Positions 35,211-46,769 of a DNA stretch of 64,000 bases are shown piece after piece. A program made the translations under genes and the position numbers. Under the pieces are notes generated by a model. That model worked only from the letters and a program-made list of their open reading frames with translations, did not search any database and was not told the DNA's origin. Every line of letters begins with the position of its first letter. Positions within the stretch are counted from its first letter, which is position 1. This DNA is from Zantedeschia hybrid cultivar. Lineage: Eukaryota; Streptophyta; Magnoliopsida; Alismatales; Araceae. The DNA lies in contig JARZZO010000008.1 in NCBI GenBank assembly GCA_030544215.1, forward strand, positions 32,093,614-32,157,613. Direction: 5' to 3'.

Positions 35211-36806
35211 TCTTACAAAAGTGTTGAGATTAAGGATATAAGGATTGAGGTTTCGGATTCAGTTATCAGGTCGGTTTCGGTGTCGGACCTCTTGGTTTGG
35301 GTCTTTATGGGCCTGATGCATGGCCTCCTAGCTCGACGTGTTTCTGAAAGGCGTCGGCCTTGGGGGACGTGATTTAGGAGCTATGTAGGTGAGACGTATG
35401 GTCGGGCATCGGGGCACGTGTGTACGGCCCCGGCCTTGTCATTTAAATGGCGTCGCTCGTGGTCAACGCGATTCAGAGATCTGTCAGTGTACTATCTCAT
35501 CTTGTTGTCTGATTGACGTTAGTCATAGACGACGCATTTTCGGGTGATCGGTTTGACGAACTGAGCCACCCCCTCCTTTCTCCCTCCTTTTCCTCATTTT
35601 CTTCTTCTCACTCTCCCTCTTCCCTTTCTTTGATTCCCTCTGTCCTCTTCCCTTCCTCTTCCTCTTCTACCTCTTGCACCACTCCAACGCACCACAACCA
35701 CCACTATCTCCTCCGCGACACTTGACTCTCCGGACTATGGCCAATGTCTCGGTAGGGTGACGGCGTCCATGGTGGTATCAGCGGCGGCTTGCGGTGTAGC
35801 GGATCGGTAGCGAGGAGCTAGGAGGAGTTCAAGTAACCGATAAGGTGACGAACCTCACGTTTGTTTCGTTGGTTTTAACTCATGGTTTTCTACTTTAGAG
35901 CATGACATAGATGTGTGTGAGGATTTTGGATAGAAATGAGCATATTTTAGGGAGCTTTTGATGGAAATGGGAATTTTTGTGGTTAATGGATTCCCCTATA
36001 TCTTCATTTGTGCTATTTTTGTTCGTTTTGGGGGAGGGATTTTTTGTGTTGTGGCTCGGGGGAGGCTAGAGGGGAGTTCTACTTTCAGGTGCTAAATGGC
36101 GTCGACTTAGGGTGACGCGATTCAGGCCAAGGTCCCTCATGTCCCAAGGCCAATTTCTGTAGGAACCAGTTTTAGGACATTGAATGATGTCAACTCAGGA
36201 CGACACGATTCAAGCCAGAGTTCCTTAATTTCTTGCATTTAGCATGTGTGACTATTATATAATATGTCAATTAGATTCTTGTATATTGTTAGACAACCCT
36301 GTTAAATGCATTCTTGAAATCATACATGAAGGGGGGGAGGGATTTCCATGTAATCGGAATCGCATTGTGTTGTGTTTATTTATGCGATCGTAGACCCAGA
36401 GTGACAGTTGTTAGCGCTTGACACCTTGTGTCGGTGTGAGAGCGACAAGGTGGCGCCTAGTAGGCGAGGGTCACCTGGTGTACCCCGAGGTAATAGCTAG
36501 TACCAGTGTGGGAGTGGTACACTTCGGAGTGTCACTCGTGGTTAGGAGGAGGCAGAACCACCTAGAGCTAGACAGGTTGGAGTAGTTAGCATGCTATCCG
36601 AGGGGTTGTTGTTCCGTCTTAGCGAGTCGGTGTATTCCTGGTTGGCTTGGCAGTTTCTTGTGTATTCCGTTTCGGTGGACGTGCGATTTATTTACTGCTT
36701 TACTTATGGTTATGTTGACTATACTCTTGTTGTGTTGCAATTATGGGTGCGTGTGTGGAAGGTGGGGATCGAGAGATCCCTATTGAGTCCATGCTAGTGT
36801 GACTCA
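35211..36806. other. Unassigned sequence carrying four gypsy-type dyads
   Basis: No gene was recognised; a CT-rich tract (35560-35690) yields a low-complexity Ser/Pro frame. Four GCGTC-N10-GACGC-type dyads occur at 35351-35370, 35450-35469, 36099-36118 and 36187-36206, with flanks ggcgtc…gcgattcag. This may be LTR or leader of a distantly related gypsy element. It is bounded at 36806 by the copia 1 LTR. Confidence 0.45.
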
Positions 36807-37098
36807 TGTAAGGTTTGCTGTGTCCAGATCCGACCGAAAAACGCAGTGGAAATAAATTATTCGGGATCGGATCCGTCCCGTTTCGATCAAAAATAATAAA
36901 TCAATAAATCTTATTTACCTTGCGCGGATTCGAATCTGTGTTCGTTCTCCGGTTCCGCCGGAGCGATGCCGCAAGCCGCGCAGGTGCCTGGCCTGTAGCG
37001 GTATCCACGCGGTTCTCCTCACGATGAATCGTCCTCGCCTCCTCGCTTCATGCGGCGTTCGTGGATCCCGTCTGGCTACGCGTAATCTACCGCGACTG
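36807..37098 (-). repeat. Copia 1 3' LTR, left segment
   Basis: Begins tgtaaggtttgctgtg (tgttagg in the copies at 57704 and 63020) and aligns with them up to ctaccgcgac. It is then cut by gypsy C after the 5-bp target copy gcgac (37094-37098). Homology resumes at 55840. Confidence 0.85.
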
Positions 37099-38386
37099 TG
37101 AGTGCTCAAATTTGATGTGTGATTATCATGAAAATTTGTTGATTAAATGACAAATAAACCTATTAAAAACTATGTGATCGCCAGAAACTTTTGACTAAAA
37201 AGCTTCAAAAGATAAAGATTGATCGCTTACCTGTTTCAGACATGGGAGATGTTGAAGTTCTTGATTCTTCCCTTTCAACCGACTGAAGAAAAAGAGCCCT
37301 TCTAACTTTGTTCTTGCTTTGAATGATGATTGGACTTTGAGGATCGTCCAAATTTTCTTTGTTGATTCCCTCCTCTTGATCTTCTTTGTACCTTGCAAAG
37401 AATGAAATAAAAGAGAGAAGAAGACTAATAAGAACTAAATAGAGGTAGTATCTATTCCAATGAGAATTCTAATCATGCAACTCAAACAAGATGAACTCAC
37501 TTGTTTTATGGTCTTTAAAACCCCTTAACATATGGGTTGGAAAAATATGCTAGTGTTGTATGAATAGCAGGAAGTGATGTGATGTAGAATTATGAAACTA
37601 ATATGATGAGATCAATGAATATAAGCAGAAATTAATTAAGAAGACTAAATTGGATGGCCCCAGAAAAACTTTGGTTCTTGAATAATCTTGAAAAATGAAG
37701 AAAAGATGAAAAAAGACGAAGCTCTTCTTTCAAGACTCCTGGAAGTAGTTGTACAACGCCTTGATCCTTCTTTAACTCCTTCAGCATTTGGACATCGTCT
37801 CTCTTGGATTCTTAACCTTTCCTTCTTCATAAGCTTGTGTATTTATAGACTTAAGTTCAAGACTTTACGCGCGTCTGCGGTTACTTATAGATTAACATGA
37901 AAGAGTTTAAAGGCAATCCAATAAAGAAATAGATAAACACAGGCTAATTCATCATTATCTGTAATTAACTAAAATGCGTCGCCCATGGGAGACATCTTTT
38001 AGCTTAATTAAGATAAAGATAAACATCAGGAAGAAGAAACAAAATCACTTTAGGAAACCTAAATAGCGTCGTGTAAAGCAGATGTCTTTTAGTTAATCAG
38101 CAAATCAATTAAAAATTAAATTAAAAATCAAAATAGGAATAAAACCCTAAATGGCGTCTTCGTATGTCGACGTCTTTTAGAATTTTTCATATTTGATTAA
38201 AAATCTGAATTAAAATAAATTTTATTAATAAACTTAAATTATGTCTATCTTGACCCGATGTTATTTAGACAATTATTCCAGTAAAAATTATAAAAGTTGA
38301 CCAATGATTAAATATCAGACCATTTTGAGACATTATTATATGACATGAAATTTACTCAAAATGATGTCAAAATTAGCGTGTCTACA
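37099..38386 (-). repeat. 3' LTR of gypsy C (1288 bp)
   Basis: TG…CA ends, TATA box at 37847-37840 (minus), dyads at 37976-37995, 38066-38085 and 38154-38173. The adjoining inner sequence on the minus strand has a short purine run (gaggtgagg) that may be the polypurine tract. Confidence 0.92.
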
Positions 38387-39743
38387 GTTGCCTCACCTCG
38401 GCATTGTCTTTGCAAGGGAGTGAAATGAAATGGAATGTACTGAAAAGATAATGTCAAGGTGTGATGAGACACGCTCTCAACATCACATGATTGGAATTTT
38501 TCTCAAAATCATTAATGAAGATAACTCGATAATATCGATGGAATCAATCCTGTCTGGATGAGATAAACAAGAAAATAAAATAAAGTCGATCAACCTCCAC
38601 GATCGGAAAGTACCCTAGGTCATAAACCTTGCAGGTTTCATCATAGGGACCGATTGCCAGTCAATGTGGACGTGCTGCAACCATGATGGATTTTCAAAAG
38701 AAACAAGAAATATTAGATAAAGAGTCCAAGAAAGGATAGAATTCTAAGGATATCTTCAAGCGAACCTCAAAGATAATCAAGATACTTAATTCATAATAGA
38801 ATATTTCATATCATGTTGGGATTTATTTGATCAATGGTCTGAAATTTAATATAGAATTAATTCTTATCACAGTTATATCAAAGTCCTACATGATGTATGC
38901 TAAGTTAAAAATATATATATAAAATCAAATAAAATATAATTTAATTAAGGATAATATTGTTAAATTGTCATTAATGAGTCAAGATACCAATTATATAATT
39001 CAGTACTAAGCCGAAGCTCGTTTGTCCACGCACTGTTTCACAAAAGTGGAACCATCGTCCTCGTTAATTAACAATCAAACGGCCTATCTGTGCGATTAAG
39101 AATCCTTTGGAATTATCATAGTTTTTGTTAAAGGGGAACTCAAATTCCAGTTTCATCAAAACCACAAGGTCCTTGATATATTCTAATAAATATTTATCAT
39201 ATAGTAATGATAATGCAAATCAAATACATAAAAGAATACAAGGATAGAAATAACCGTTTTTTTTAGCCACAGTCATGACTTATAAACTCCCACAGTAGGA
39301 CCTTCTTGAAATTCTCAACTTTGTAGTCATTTCTTTGAATTTCCTGCACTCATAAATTATTAATAACTTCAAGCAAATACTCAATTAAGCATCAAATATA
39401 GATAAACATAGAATTTCGGGCAAATAACAGAAAAACCCTAAAACGCGTCGTGTCGAGTCGACGCCATTAAGATGATTCTAATAACGTTGTTGTTCAACGA
39501 CGCCATTTAAGTCGCAGAAATAGGTTTTTGCTGCGTTCCATCCGGATTCCAACTCTCTTCATGCACATCCCTTCTTTAATTCGGAAAAGACTCTTCACAA
39601 TCGCAAATCTCTCTACGTAAGGATCCTTAACTTATATTAAGGCAAATTCAAACATAATCTAGAGATTAAAGTAAGGAATTCTCTCCAAAGTTCAAAGGAA
39701 ATCAAAGTTTCAAAGTTTCAAGGGGAAAAGTTTCAAGAACAAA
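38387..39743. other. Gypsy C 3' region: segment between LTR and first antisense gene
   Basis: No coding sequence recognised. Two dyads at 39445-39464 and 39484-39503 lie 240-300 bp upstream of the ATG at 39744, where a promoter or 5' untranslated region of the antisense gene would be. Confidence 0.5.
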
Positions 39744-41142
39744 ATGGATTCTTCAAGCAAGAAGATGAAAAAGATGCTTGAGAAGCTTTCCGAGGTTAAA
39801 GATCATCTCAGTGGACGAGATCCTAACTTTCAAGTAAGTTAAATCCTTTCTTTCTTTCAATTCTTCTTCTTCAATTCCCATTTTCTTCATGTTCTTCACG
39901 TTCTTAAAGCAATTTTCTTTATTTATCTAAGCATATCCTCTTTTTCTTGGCCTAAAAAAATTCTCCCCTTCCTTAGATTCGGAAACTTGTTAAAAATATC
40001 ACTATCTCTATACTATCTTATGTTTCTAAGTGGAACATCCAAGGTTTAGTTGTTCATGCAAAGCACTATAAAAGTTCAAACGTGGATTGGGCAGCGATGG
40101 GTGCTCTAATTGAATTGTGGCATCCTCAAACTCATACTTCCCTCTTTCCTGAGTTCGAATCCACTATACTCCTTGAAGAGGCCGAACTTCTATTGGGCCT
40201 TCCTAAGATTAAGCTAAACAATCATGAACTGATCCTAAACAAGATGGCTCTCATGAGGGAAAAGATCACAGGTCAACAATTATTAATGAAAATTATGAAG
40301 GATCCAAAGGAGGTTCAAATGCCTTACTAAGAAAGGAATTAACCTTGCAAAGCCGGCAGAGTAGACTTTGTACGAGATTGAAGAATTCAAAGAGGATGAT
40401 ACTGAGAACGTGATGAAATCGTTCACCACATGCCTAGCTAGAGCTCTATTCTTTCCTGCCCAAGACAATATTCTGGAGGATGATCAAGTCAGTGCAATTT
40501 ACGATATTTTTGAGGGAAGACAGATTGGCACAGCGATCCTAGCCTATCTCTATAGTGGGCTTTCTGCAGCCTCTATAGGTCAGCCTCCTTATGGTTGCAT
40601 ACTTCTTTTCGCTCTGTGGGTGAGTTGCACTTCAAGTTTGAATATCATACTAAAAATTATGCAAGACCATCTCAAATTTATCAAAATAGTCCAATCTTCC
40701 ATATTTCCAATATCGTGAAATTTAATGAAGGGATGATCAACTGAGTGCCCAAACTCAAGACTCGAGCTTATTGGCGTGCTTATCTAAAGACCATGCCATC
40801 ATATGGATTAAATTCTTCTCCACTTGCTTTTGTAGGGAAACCAATCCGAGTATGCCGTGCAGCTAGTGCAGAACTCCGATTGATTGGTGCAACTGAGTTC
40901 GTGCTTTATAATCCTCATTGATGCTATACTCAACTCAGCATGCCTCACCATGAATTCCAAAGTTTTCCCATATCTCTTCAATCAAGAAACGCACCATGGA
41001 ATCTGATGAAGACTTTGAAGCAACTGAACTTATAGTAACATTGTGGAACATTAGCTTCAATCATCGTGTAAAATCTTCTAGTGAAGCTCACAAAGGATTA
41101 GCATATCTATATGTAATGGGACTTCGGGAAATTCTTCCTTGA
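39744..41142 (+). pseudogene. DUF7745-like retroelement-associated gene (antisense cargo 1)
   Basis: Exon 1 (39744-39833) starts MDSSSKKMKKMLEKLSEV and ends at CAA|GTAAGT. An intron of 143 bp ending ccttag leads in phase 0 into exon 2 at 39977 (IRKLVKNITISILSYVSK). Domain-like blocks follow: GALIELWHPQTHTSLFPEFE, LLEEAELLLGLP, then RALFFPAQDNI, ILAYLYSGL and QPPYGCILLFALW, then KLKTRAYWRAYLK and a 48-codon tail from 40996. This order fits the plant domain I know as DUF7745. The frame is broken by TAA at 40328, TAG near 40360, a shift near 40620 and later stops. Function of the family is unknown. Confidence 0.65.
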
Positions 41143-41895
41143 AAGCTCTCTTTATCTTTCTTTTTTTGTGTAATAAATAATTTATTTTCAATAAAGAATC
41201 CATCCTTTATACATGGAAATTCATCCCTTAATGTTCTGCAGTTTTATCCAGGATTTTTCCTTTAAGTAAAACCATGATTTTTCCTTAAAAATGTGTTTTT
41301 CGGGTGTAAATAGCGTCGTCCAATCAAGACGCCTTTCAATCATAATTATTTTTTTAAATTCAAAGATTAATTCCTTAAAATCCTAAATTATGCCTAAAAC
41401 ATGTCCCTACATGTAGACGCATTTCAATTCTCTCTCCTACTTTTCCACAGAATTCTGCCATTAATCTTGTGATTAATCGACTGAAATGCGTCAGGGGTAC
41501 AGGACGCGTTTAATCATTGTTCGTGGTACGGCTCTGAACAGAATTGGCAGTTTAACCTAAAACGCGTCGTGCCTTGTAGACGCGGTTTACACAATTTCAA
41601 TATTTTTCTTCGCCGCCTCAGTTTATGTGCGTTGAATGGCGTCGTTGTCCCTCGACATATTTTAAACTTTCCAAATAGAACCTGCGTAAGCTCGAGCTCC
41701 TCCTTCCTCATTCTCTCAAGCCCTTTCTCTCTCTTGCTTCTTTCTCTTCTCTGGCGATCTTCCTCACTTCTGACGACCTTGATCTCCAGTGATCACCTTC
41801 ACCGCCGACCTTCTTACTCTTCCTCAAACTCTCTCACTCTCAAGATATCTTTCTTTCTCTCCGGCGAGCTCCTCAAGCTCTCTCACTTTTTCTTC
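41143..41895. promoter_or_regulatory. Intergenic region with five dyads upstream of the PMD gene
   Basis: No coding sequence. Dyads are at 41313-41332, 41401-41420, 41488-41507, 41564-41583 and 41639-41658, followed by a CT-rich tract (41690-41890) like a plant 5' untranslated region just before the ATG at 41896. The promoter role is inferred from position. Confidence 0.45.
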
Positions 41896-44473
41896 ATGTA
41901 GCAAGGAAATGGATCAAGAGGAAGCGGCAAACGTCGCTGTGTCGCACGTGTAGTGAGGAAGGAGGACCCTGGAGCAATCCCTCTCGAGGAGGCAAGAGTG
42001 CTTGAGGTGGTGGCGGCCATTCTTGAAGAAGAGGGTCCTCCTATGGTGATGAGAGGAGAAGAAGAGGAAGGGGAGGCCCTACACTTGGTAAGTCTTTCTA
42101 TGGACATTTCTATGGATGAATGGAATAAGGAAAGGGGGAAAGATGGGGACTTTTCAAAAAGTCCGAAATCGACTTTGAACGGTGTCCAAACTAGGTGACA
42201 CCTTTTAAAGGGCGTCGCCATGGTCCGACGCCATTCAAAACGAAAATTCATTTTTTAATAGAGTAGAAAATGGGTCTAAAAGACGTCAAGACATGTGGAC
42301 GCCTTTCAATGGGCGTCCACCATGTCTGACGCCATTAAGTTAGAATATTTTTATTTAGAAAATTTATTTTTAATGCCCATTGACTGATGAGGATTTCTTG
42401 ATTTATTTGTAGGGGACGATGCGGGCCCAAATATCTTGGGACTTGGTCGTCGGGGCCTACCGAGGACTCCCGAATTTCTAGAAGGCGCGCCTGCGCATGA
42501 TGGGATTCGGAGAGATTTTGGACATCGAGCCCTTCTGGCTCGGTTTACTACTCCTGCAAGCGCTGCGGGTGTGGTGGGATGTAGACAATCGGGCATTCTT
42601 AATGCCCTGGGGCCACATGGTCCCAAGTCTAGAGGATGTTGCTAGAATCACCGGCCTTAGAGTAGAAGGCCGGACAGTGAGCGGGGTGACTTACCTCGAT
42701 TACCGTGGATTGGCAGAGATTTTGCTAGGGATATAGGTGTCTACTTTAGATAGAGAGTCTAGGACAGTCCCTAGAGTAGAGGTGGAGGCAGCTCTAGGGT
42801 TAGTAGAGCCTAGGCGGCAATCAAACGAGACTCGTAAGACATTTAGGGATAGATTAGCTAGGTCTTCTTTTGCTATATATTGTAGTGACCCTAGCCAGGA
42901 GGAGGAGGTAGATAGACAGCTTAGAGTTTTTCTAGTTTTCTTCTTTGGTCTGTTGCTCTTCGGTACGAAGGGCGACCACATTCATTGTAGGTTTCTTAGT
43001 TTGTTATATGATCTAGACAGCCTCCACGAGTATGCCTGGGGTGCGGCCCTCCTGGCCCACCTCTTCGCAGATCTGTTTGCGGTCACACTGGACCGTGAGA
43101 CTATTATTAGGGGCTTCTCGTTGTTTCTCCAGGTATAAGTTGTTTTAATTAAATTGTTTATGAGATGAAATGCTATGAAATGATGATTTCTAATCTATAT
43201 GTTCATGTGTGCAGGTTTGGAGCTACTATTATTTCCCGCTCGGCCGAGCACGGATAGTGAGACCAAACGCCGTTCCCTTGGCTTGCCGCTGGCAACCAAT
43301 GGTGGGCACATCCCCTCAGCATCACCAGCTGACGGCCCTACGCCGTCAGTTCTTAGATTATCCAGAGCTACTGGTAAGTTTTTAATTCATTTATTTTTGT
43401 TCATTGAATGCAATCTTTCATTTATTAAATGTAATTTATTTACTATGAATGCATCTAACCTGTATGCAGGTAATCTGGCACCCATACATGGGCATGGGTG
43501 AGGCAGGCCAACTGTGAGTGACGGCTGGTCGGAGGCGGTTCGGCAGGCAGATGTAGGTGCACTGCCTAAACGAGATCGAGCCCCTCCGCCTTTGCCTAGC
43601 GATGAGGACCTTGGGCCTCCACCAGGAGTGGATAGACGAGGAGGTCCCGGAGGGAGTTGGACAGTTGATGAGGGGTAAGCAAGCCCTCATAGACTGGCGT
43701 GCCAAATTCTCCGAGCAGTACGAGGACTGGCACTGCCGAGGCGTACGGGTGGAGTCCCATCCGGAGGATAGCATTGTCTACCTCCAGCAGTACCGGGCCC
43801 ACTACGCCAATCTGTTGCGGCTTCTTCGTCCACTCGATGTAAGTATGGTTCATACGTCTTTCATTTTATTATTATCTTAATTTATATTTGTGAATGAATG
43901 TATGTGTATGTTATGTAGGATGCGCGAGATGCGGTGATCATCGACCTCCGGGCTCGCCTACAAGTTGCGGAGGCCCAGCTGGAACAAGTTCAGAAAGAAC
44001 TTTTTGATCTGGTATGCATGAATGTCATGTATGAATATTTTAATCAATTAATTTGTTTTGACGATTAGCCACTGATAGTTGATCTTTTGGTGCAGCGAGC
44101 CGTGTATACGCAGGCGGCTCCTCCTCCCTTCTCTACCGGTGCTTCCTCATCTTCGGCGGCTGCTCATGAGGCCGCCATCGCTGATCTCCAGGGTCAGCTC
44201 GCCTCTGCCATCCACTGTGCCTCTCTCGTGGAAGAGGATCGGGCCTCCCGAGCAGTTCCGACCTTTGACTTCCATTATTGAATTTGATATTGATTACTTG
44301 ATTATCTTGGACTGACAATATTCTTTTGCTTGTAGGTTGCTAAGCTTCAAGAAGCCCTTCAGAGGGCTGAGACCAATGCTGCTCGAGTTCATGAGCTTGA
44401 GGAGCAGGTCCCTCCTCAGGAGCTCTCACGTCTCCAGTCTCGGCTGGAGTTCATCACTGAGGAGAGAGAGTGA
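41896..44473 (+). pseudogene. Plant mobile domain (PMD, MAIN-like) gene, seven exons (antisense cargo 2)
   Basis: Exons: 41896-42087, 42413-43132, 43215-43373, 43470-43838, 43919-44011, 44096-44254 and 44336-44473. All six introns are GT-AG and phase 0, giving 609 codons without a frameshift. Exons 2-3 carry the PMD core: WWDVDNRAFLMPWGHMVPSL, EDVARITGLRVEGRTVSGVT, YAWGAALLAHLF, then VWSYYYFPLGRARIVRPNAV. Exon 4 has VIWHPYMGMGEAGQL and EDWHCRGVR. Exons 5-7 are heptad-like, probably coiled coil. Five stops interrupt the frame: TAG at 41899, 42479, 42734 and 43554, TGA at 43515. PMD proteins of plants act in silencing and development (MAIN/MAIL1) and PMD is also known from transposons. Here it lies antisense inside a gypsy element. 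Confidence 0.8.
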
Positions 44474-46140
44474 GCGATATCGACATACTCGGCAACAGGC
44501 TCAGGAGCGCGGACAGGCGAGCGCTTTCACAGCCAGCGTGGCCATCTCCTCTGGTTAGGCTGGTCCGAGCACCATGGGTCCACCACCGCCGCCGTCTAGA
44601 GCACCAGCGCCGGATGCCCAGGATGAGGCCTAGAGCCAATTCGACGAGGGGGCTGAGGAGAGTCAGCCGTGAGGGCTGCTTATCATGTATTTTCCTTTCT
44701 TTTTGTGAGTCCTGATGTTGATGGACTCTTCATCTCTCAACACATGTACATGAAACTTTTGAGTTTATAAATGAAACTTTTTCGCACTTCTTCTGCCTTT
44801 GTCTTTGATTTACATATCTATGTCCTGTACATGACTTAGCAAACAGGTTAAGTATCTATTCAGGCTTAGCTCCTTGCCTGGTTAAGTAGTCGGCAACTTG
44901 ATCCTATCTTTGGTAGAAGAGTCAAGAGGCGAAGCCTTTATTAACAAAGGTAGAAGAGTCAAGAGGCGAAGCCTTTATGTCCTGTACATGACTTAGCAAA
45001 CAGGTTAAGTATCTATTCAGACTTAGCTCCTTGCCTGGTTAAGTAGTCGGCAACTTGATCCTATCTTTGGTAGAAGAGTCAAGAGGCGAAGCCTTTATTA
45101 ACAAAGGTAAAAGAAATAATTGAATTGTAAGAAATAACGGAGTAAAAATACAACATACAAGCAGACAGATACTTATTGGAAAATAAAATGAATGAAACAC
45201 ACTAAATGTTATAAGCAGATGCTAATTGAAATATTTTTTATTTTGAAATTTTTTATTTTGAAATATTCATTTTGTTTGGGTTTGAAATATATATATATTT
45301 TTTGGATTTTAAAATATATACTTTTTTTTGGATTTTGAGATATATATTTTTATTTTATTTTGAGATATATATATTTTTTGAAATAATGTGCAAACTAAAA
45401 GACCAGCATGGTACTCAGATCAAAAGAACATATTCATTTATTAACTTAATTCCCAAATTGTTCTTCAATAATCTAAGACTCATCGTACTTGAACTTGTGT
45501 TTTTATTCGTGATCTCATTCGATGGTCTGACCCTTAGTTAATCTAGGGCGCTCCTCAAGCTTAGAGTATGCATCTTCATAAAAAAAGGAAGAATTTGCTT
45601 AGAAAGCTCATGAGAGGGTTCCGGAGACTAAAAAAAGATGTCCCTTCTTTACCCTAATATCTGTTGGGGTTCGGTCATTTTCTTTTCGGGGTATTTATCG
45701 ACTTTGCGTTCCCTTTTCATTTGATTTCATGGCCTTAGTGTAACATTTGTTATGTAATGACCTTTTGATTTTGTATTGGCTTTTTTGCCTTTTGCTTTTG
45801 CTTTTCCTTTTCATGGGACGGATCTCCCCTTTTCTTTTTTAATGACGGCCTCCTACTAAGATGACGGGTATTCTTGATAGTCTATTCTAAGCCTCGTTCC
45901 GACATCGTGGGCCGTGTGTAAAAACATAATTTTTGTTTAAAAAGAATGATTTGCACTTTACACCCTTAGTCAAGCTTTCGGTATTCCTTCGGACTTCACA
46001 TCTCTTGTTACTCACGAATCAAACGTGTCAGTATGTGTAGTAACGTGCTTAAATTAAATTATTCAAACTTATAACGGAATTTGAGTTTCAAAATTTTCTA
46101 ATTCTACTGGTCTTTACACCATGTTGATCAACTCTTTAAC
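44474..46140. other. Gypsy C 3' region between PMD gene and integrase tail
   Basis: No gene. It contains a tandem duplication with a 157-bp unit (44821-44977 and 44978-45110, keyed on tgtcctgtacatgacttagc) and an AT-rich ~30-bp repeat block (45230-45390, units of tttggattttgaaatatata). Confidence 0.6.
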
Positions 46141-46677
46141 CTAAGGATAATATTTCTTAAGATACAGACCATTCCAGGGGTGAGTTAATTCTTGCCCTTT
46201 TGTATTGATCAAACGATAGGTGTTACTAGGAAAAGCATGTAATATGACATAAGGTCCTTCCCAATTGGGTTGGAGCTTGGAACGCGGACCACCAGATTTT
46301 ACAAAGATTCTTTTGACGACCATTTCACCAACTTTGAACTTACGTTCAATGACTTTCTTTTGATAAAAACGTGCTAATCTATTTTGATATACTCTTACAT
46401 GATTAGCAACTGACCATCTTTTCTCGTCTAAGAGCTCCAATTGAACAAGAAGTGCTAAGCGATGCTCATCAATGGAGAATTCTTTGTTCAATTGTACTCT
46501 TAATGACGGTATGAGGATTTCACAGTATCTTGCAATTTCATAGTACCATGGCTTCTCTTCATCATTCATCTCTTCCATAAATTCCAATAACATTATCTCT
46601 CGTTTCTCCACAACATCTCCATCTTTGACCTTCTTCAGTAACTTCTCCTTAGTTCTAAGGAATGAAGGGTCTTTCAC
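46141..46677 (-). pseudogene. Gypsy C integrase tail fused to pre-integrase linker (core deleted)
   Basis: A 178-codon open frame. Its first part (KPWYYEIARYCE) is the linker normally found between archaeal RNase H and integrase. Directly after it comes ILIPSLRVQLNKEFSIDE, then VYQNRLARFYQKKVIERKFK and NWEGPYVILHAF…HPWNGLYLKKYYP, the C-terminal part of a Ty3 integrase. The HHCC finger and the DDE catalytic core are missing, in frame. The product could not integrate DNA. Confidence 0.78.
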
Positions 46678-46769
46678 GGCGGGTGAAAGACGCCTATGAA
46701 CAATGATTGATTCGGATTGTTTCCTGATTGGAAAATCGAGGGATGATTGAAAAATCGAGAGATGATTGT

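Noticed and set aside
35513..35725. Ser/Pro/His-rich ORF
   Set aside because: A CT-rich tract translated; no splice context or recognised motif.
35768..35785. Initiator-Met primer-binding site of another copia element (ggtatcagc)
   Set aside because: Only nine bases match, there is no LTR end beside it, and no gag follows.
41953..42198. Independent acidic ORF
   Set aside because: It is exon 1 of the PMD gene read through its splice donor at 42088.
38387..46140. Cargo region as a separate later insertion inside gypsy C
   Set aside because: No terminal repeats or target duplication bracket it, and it carries the family's own dyads. It cannot be fully excluded without other copies.
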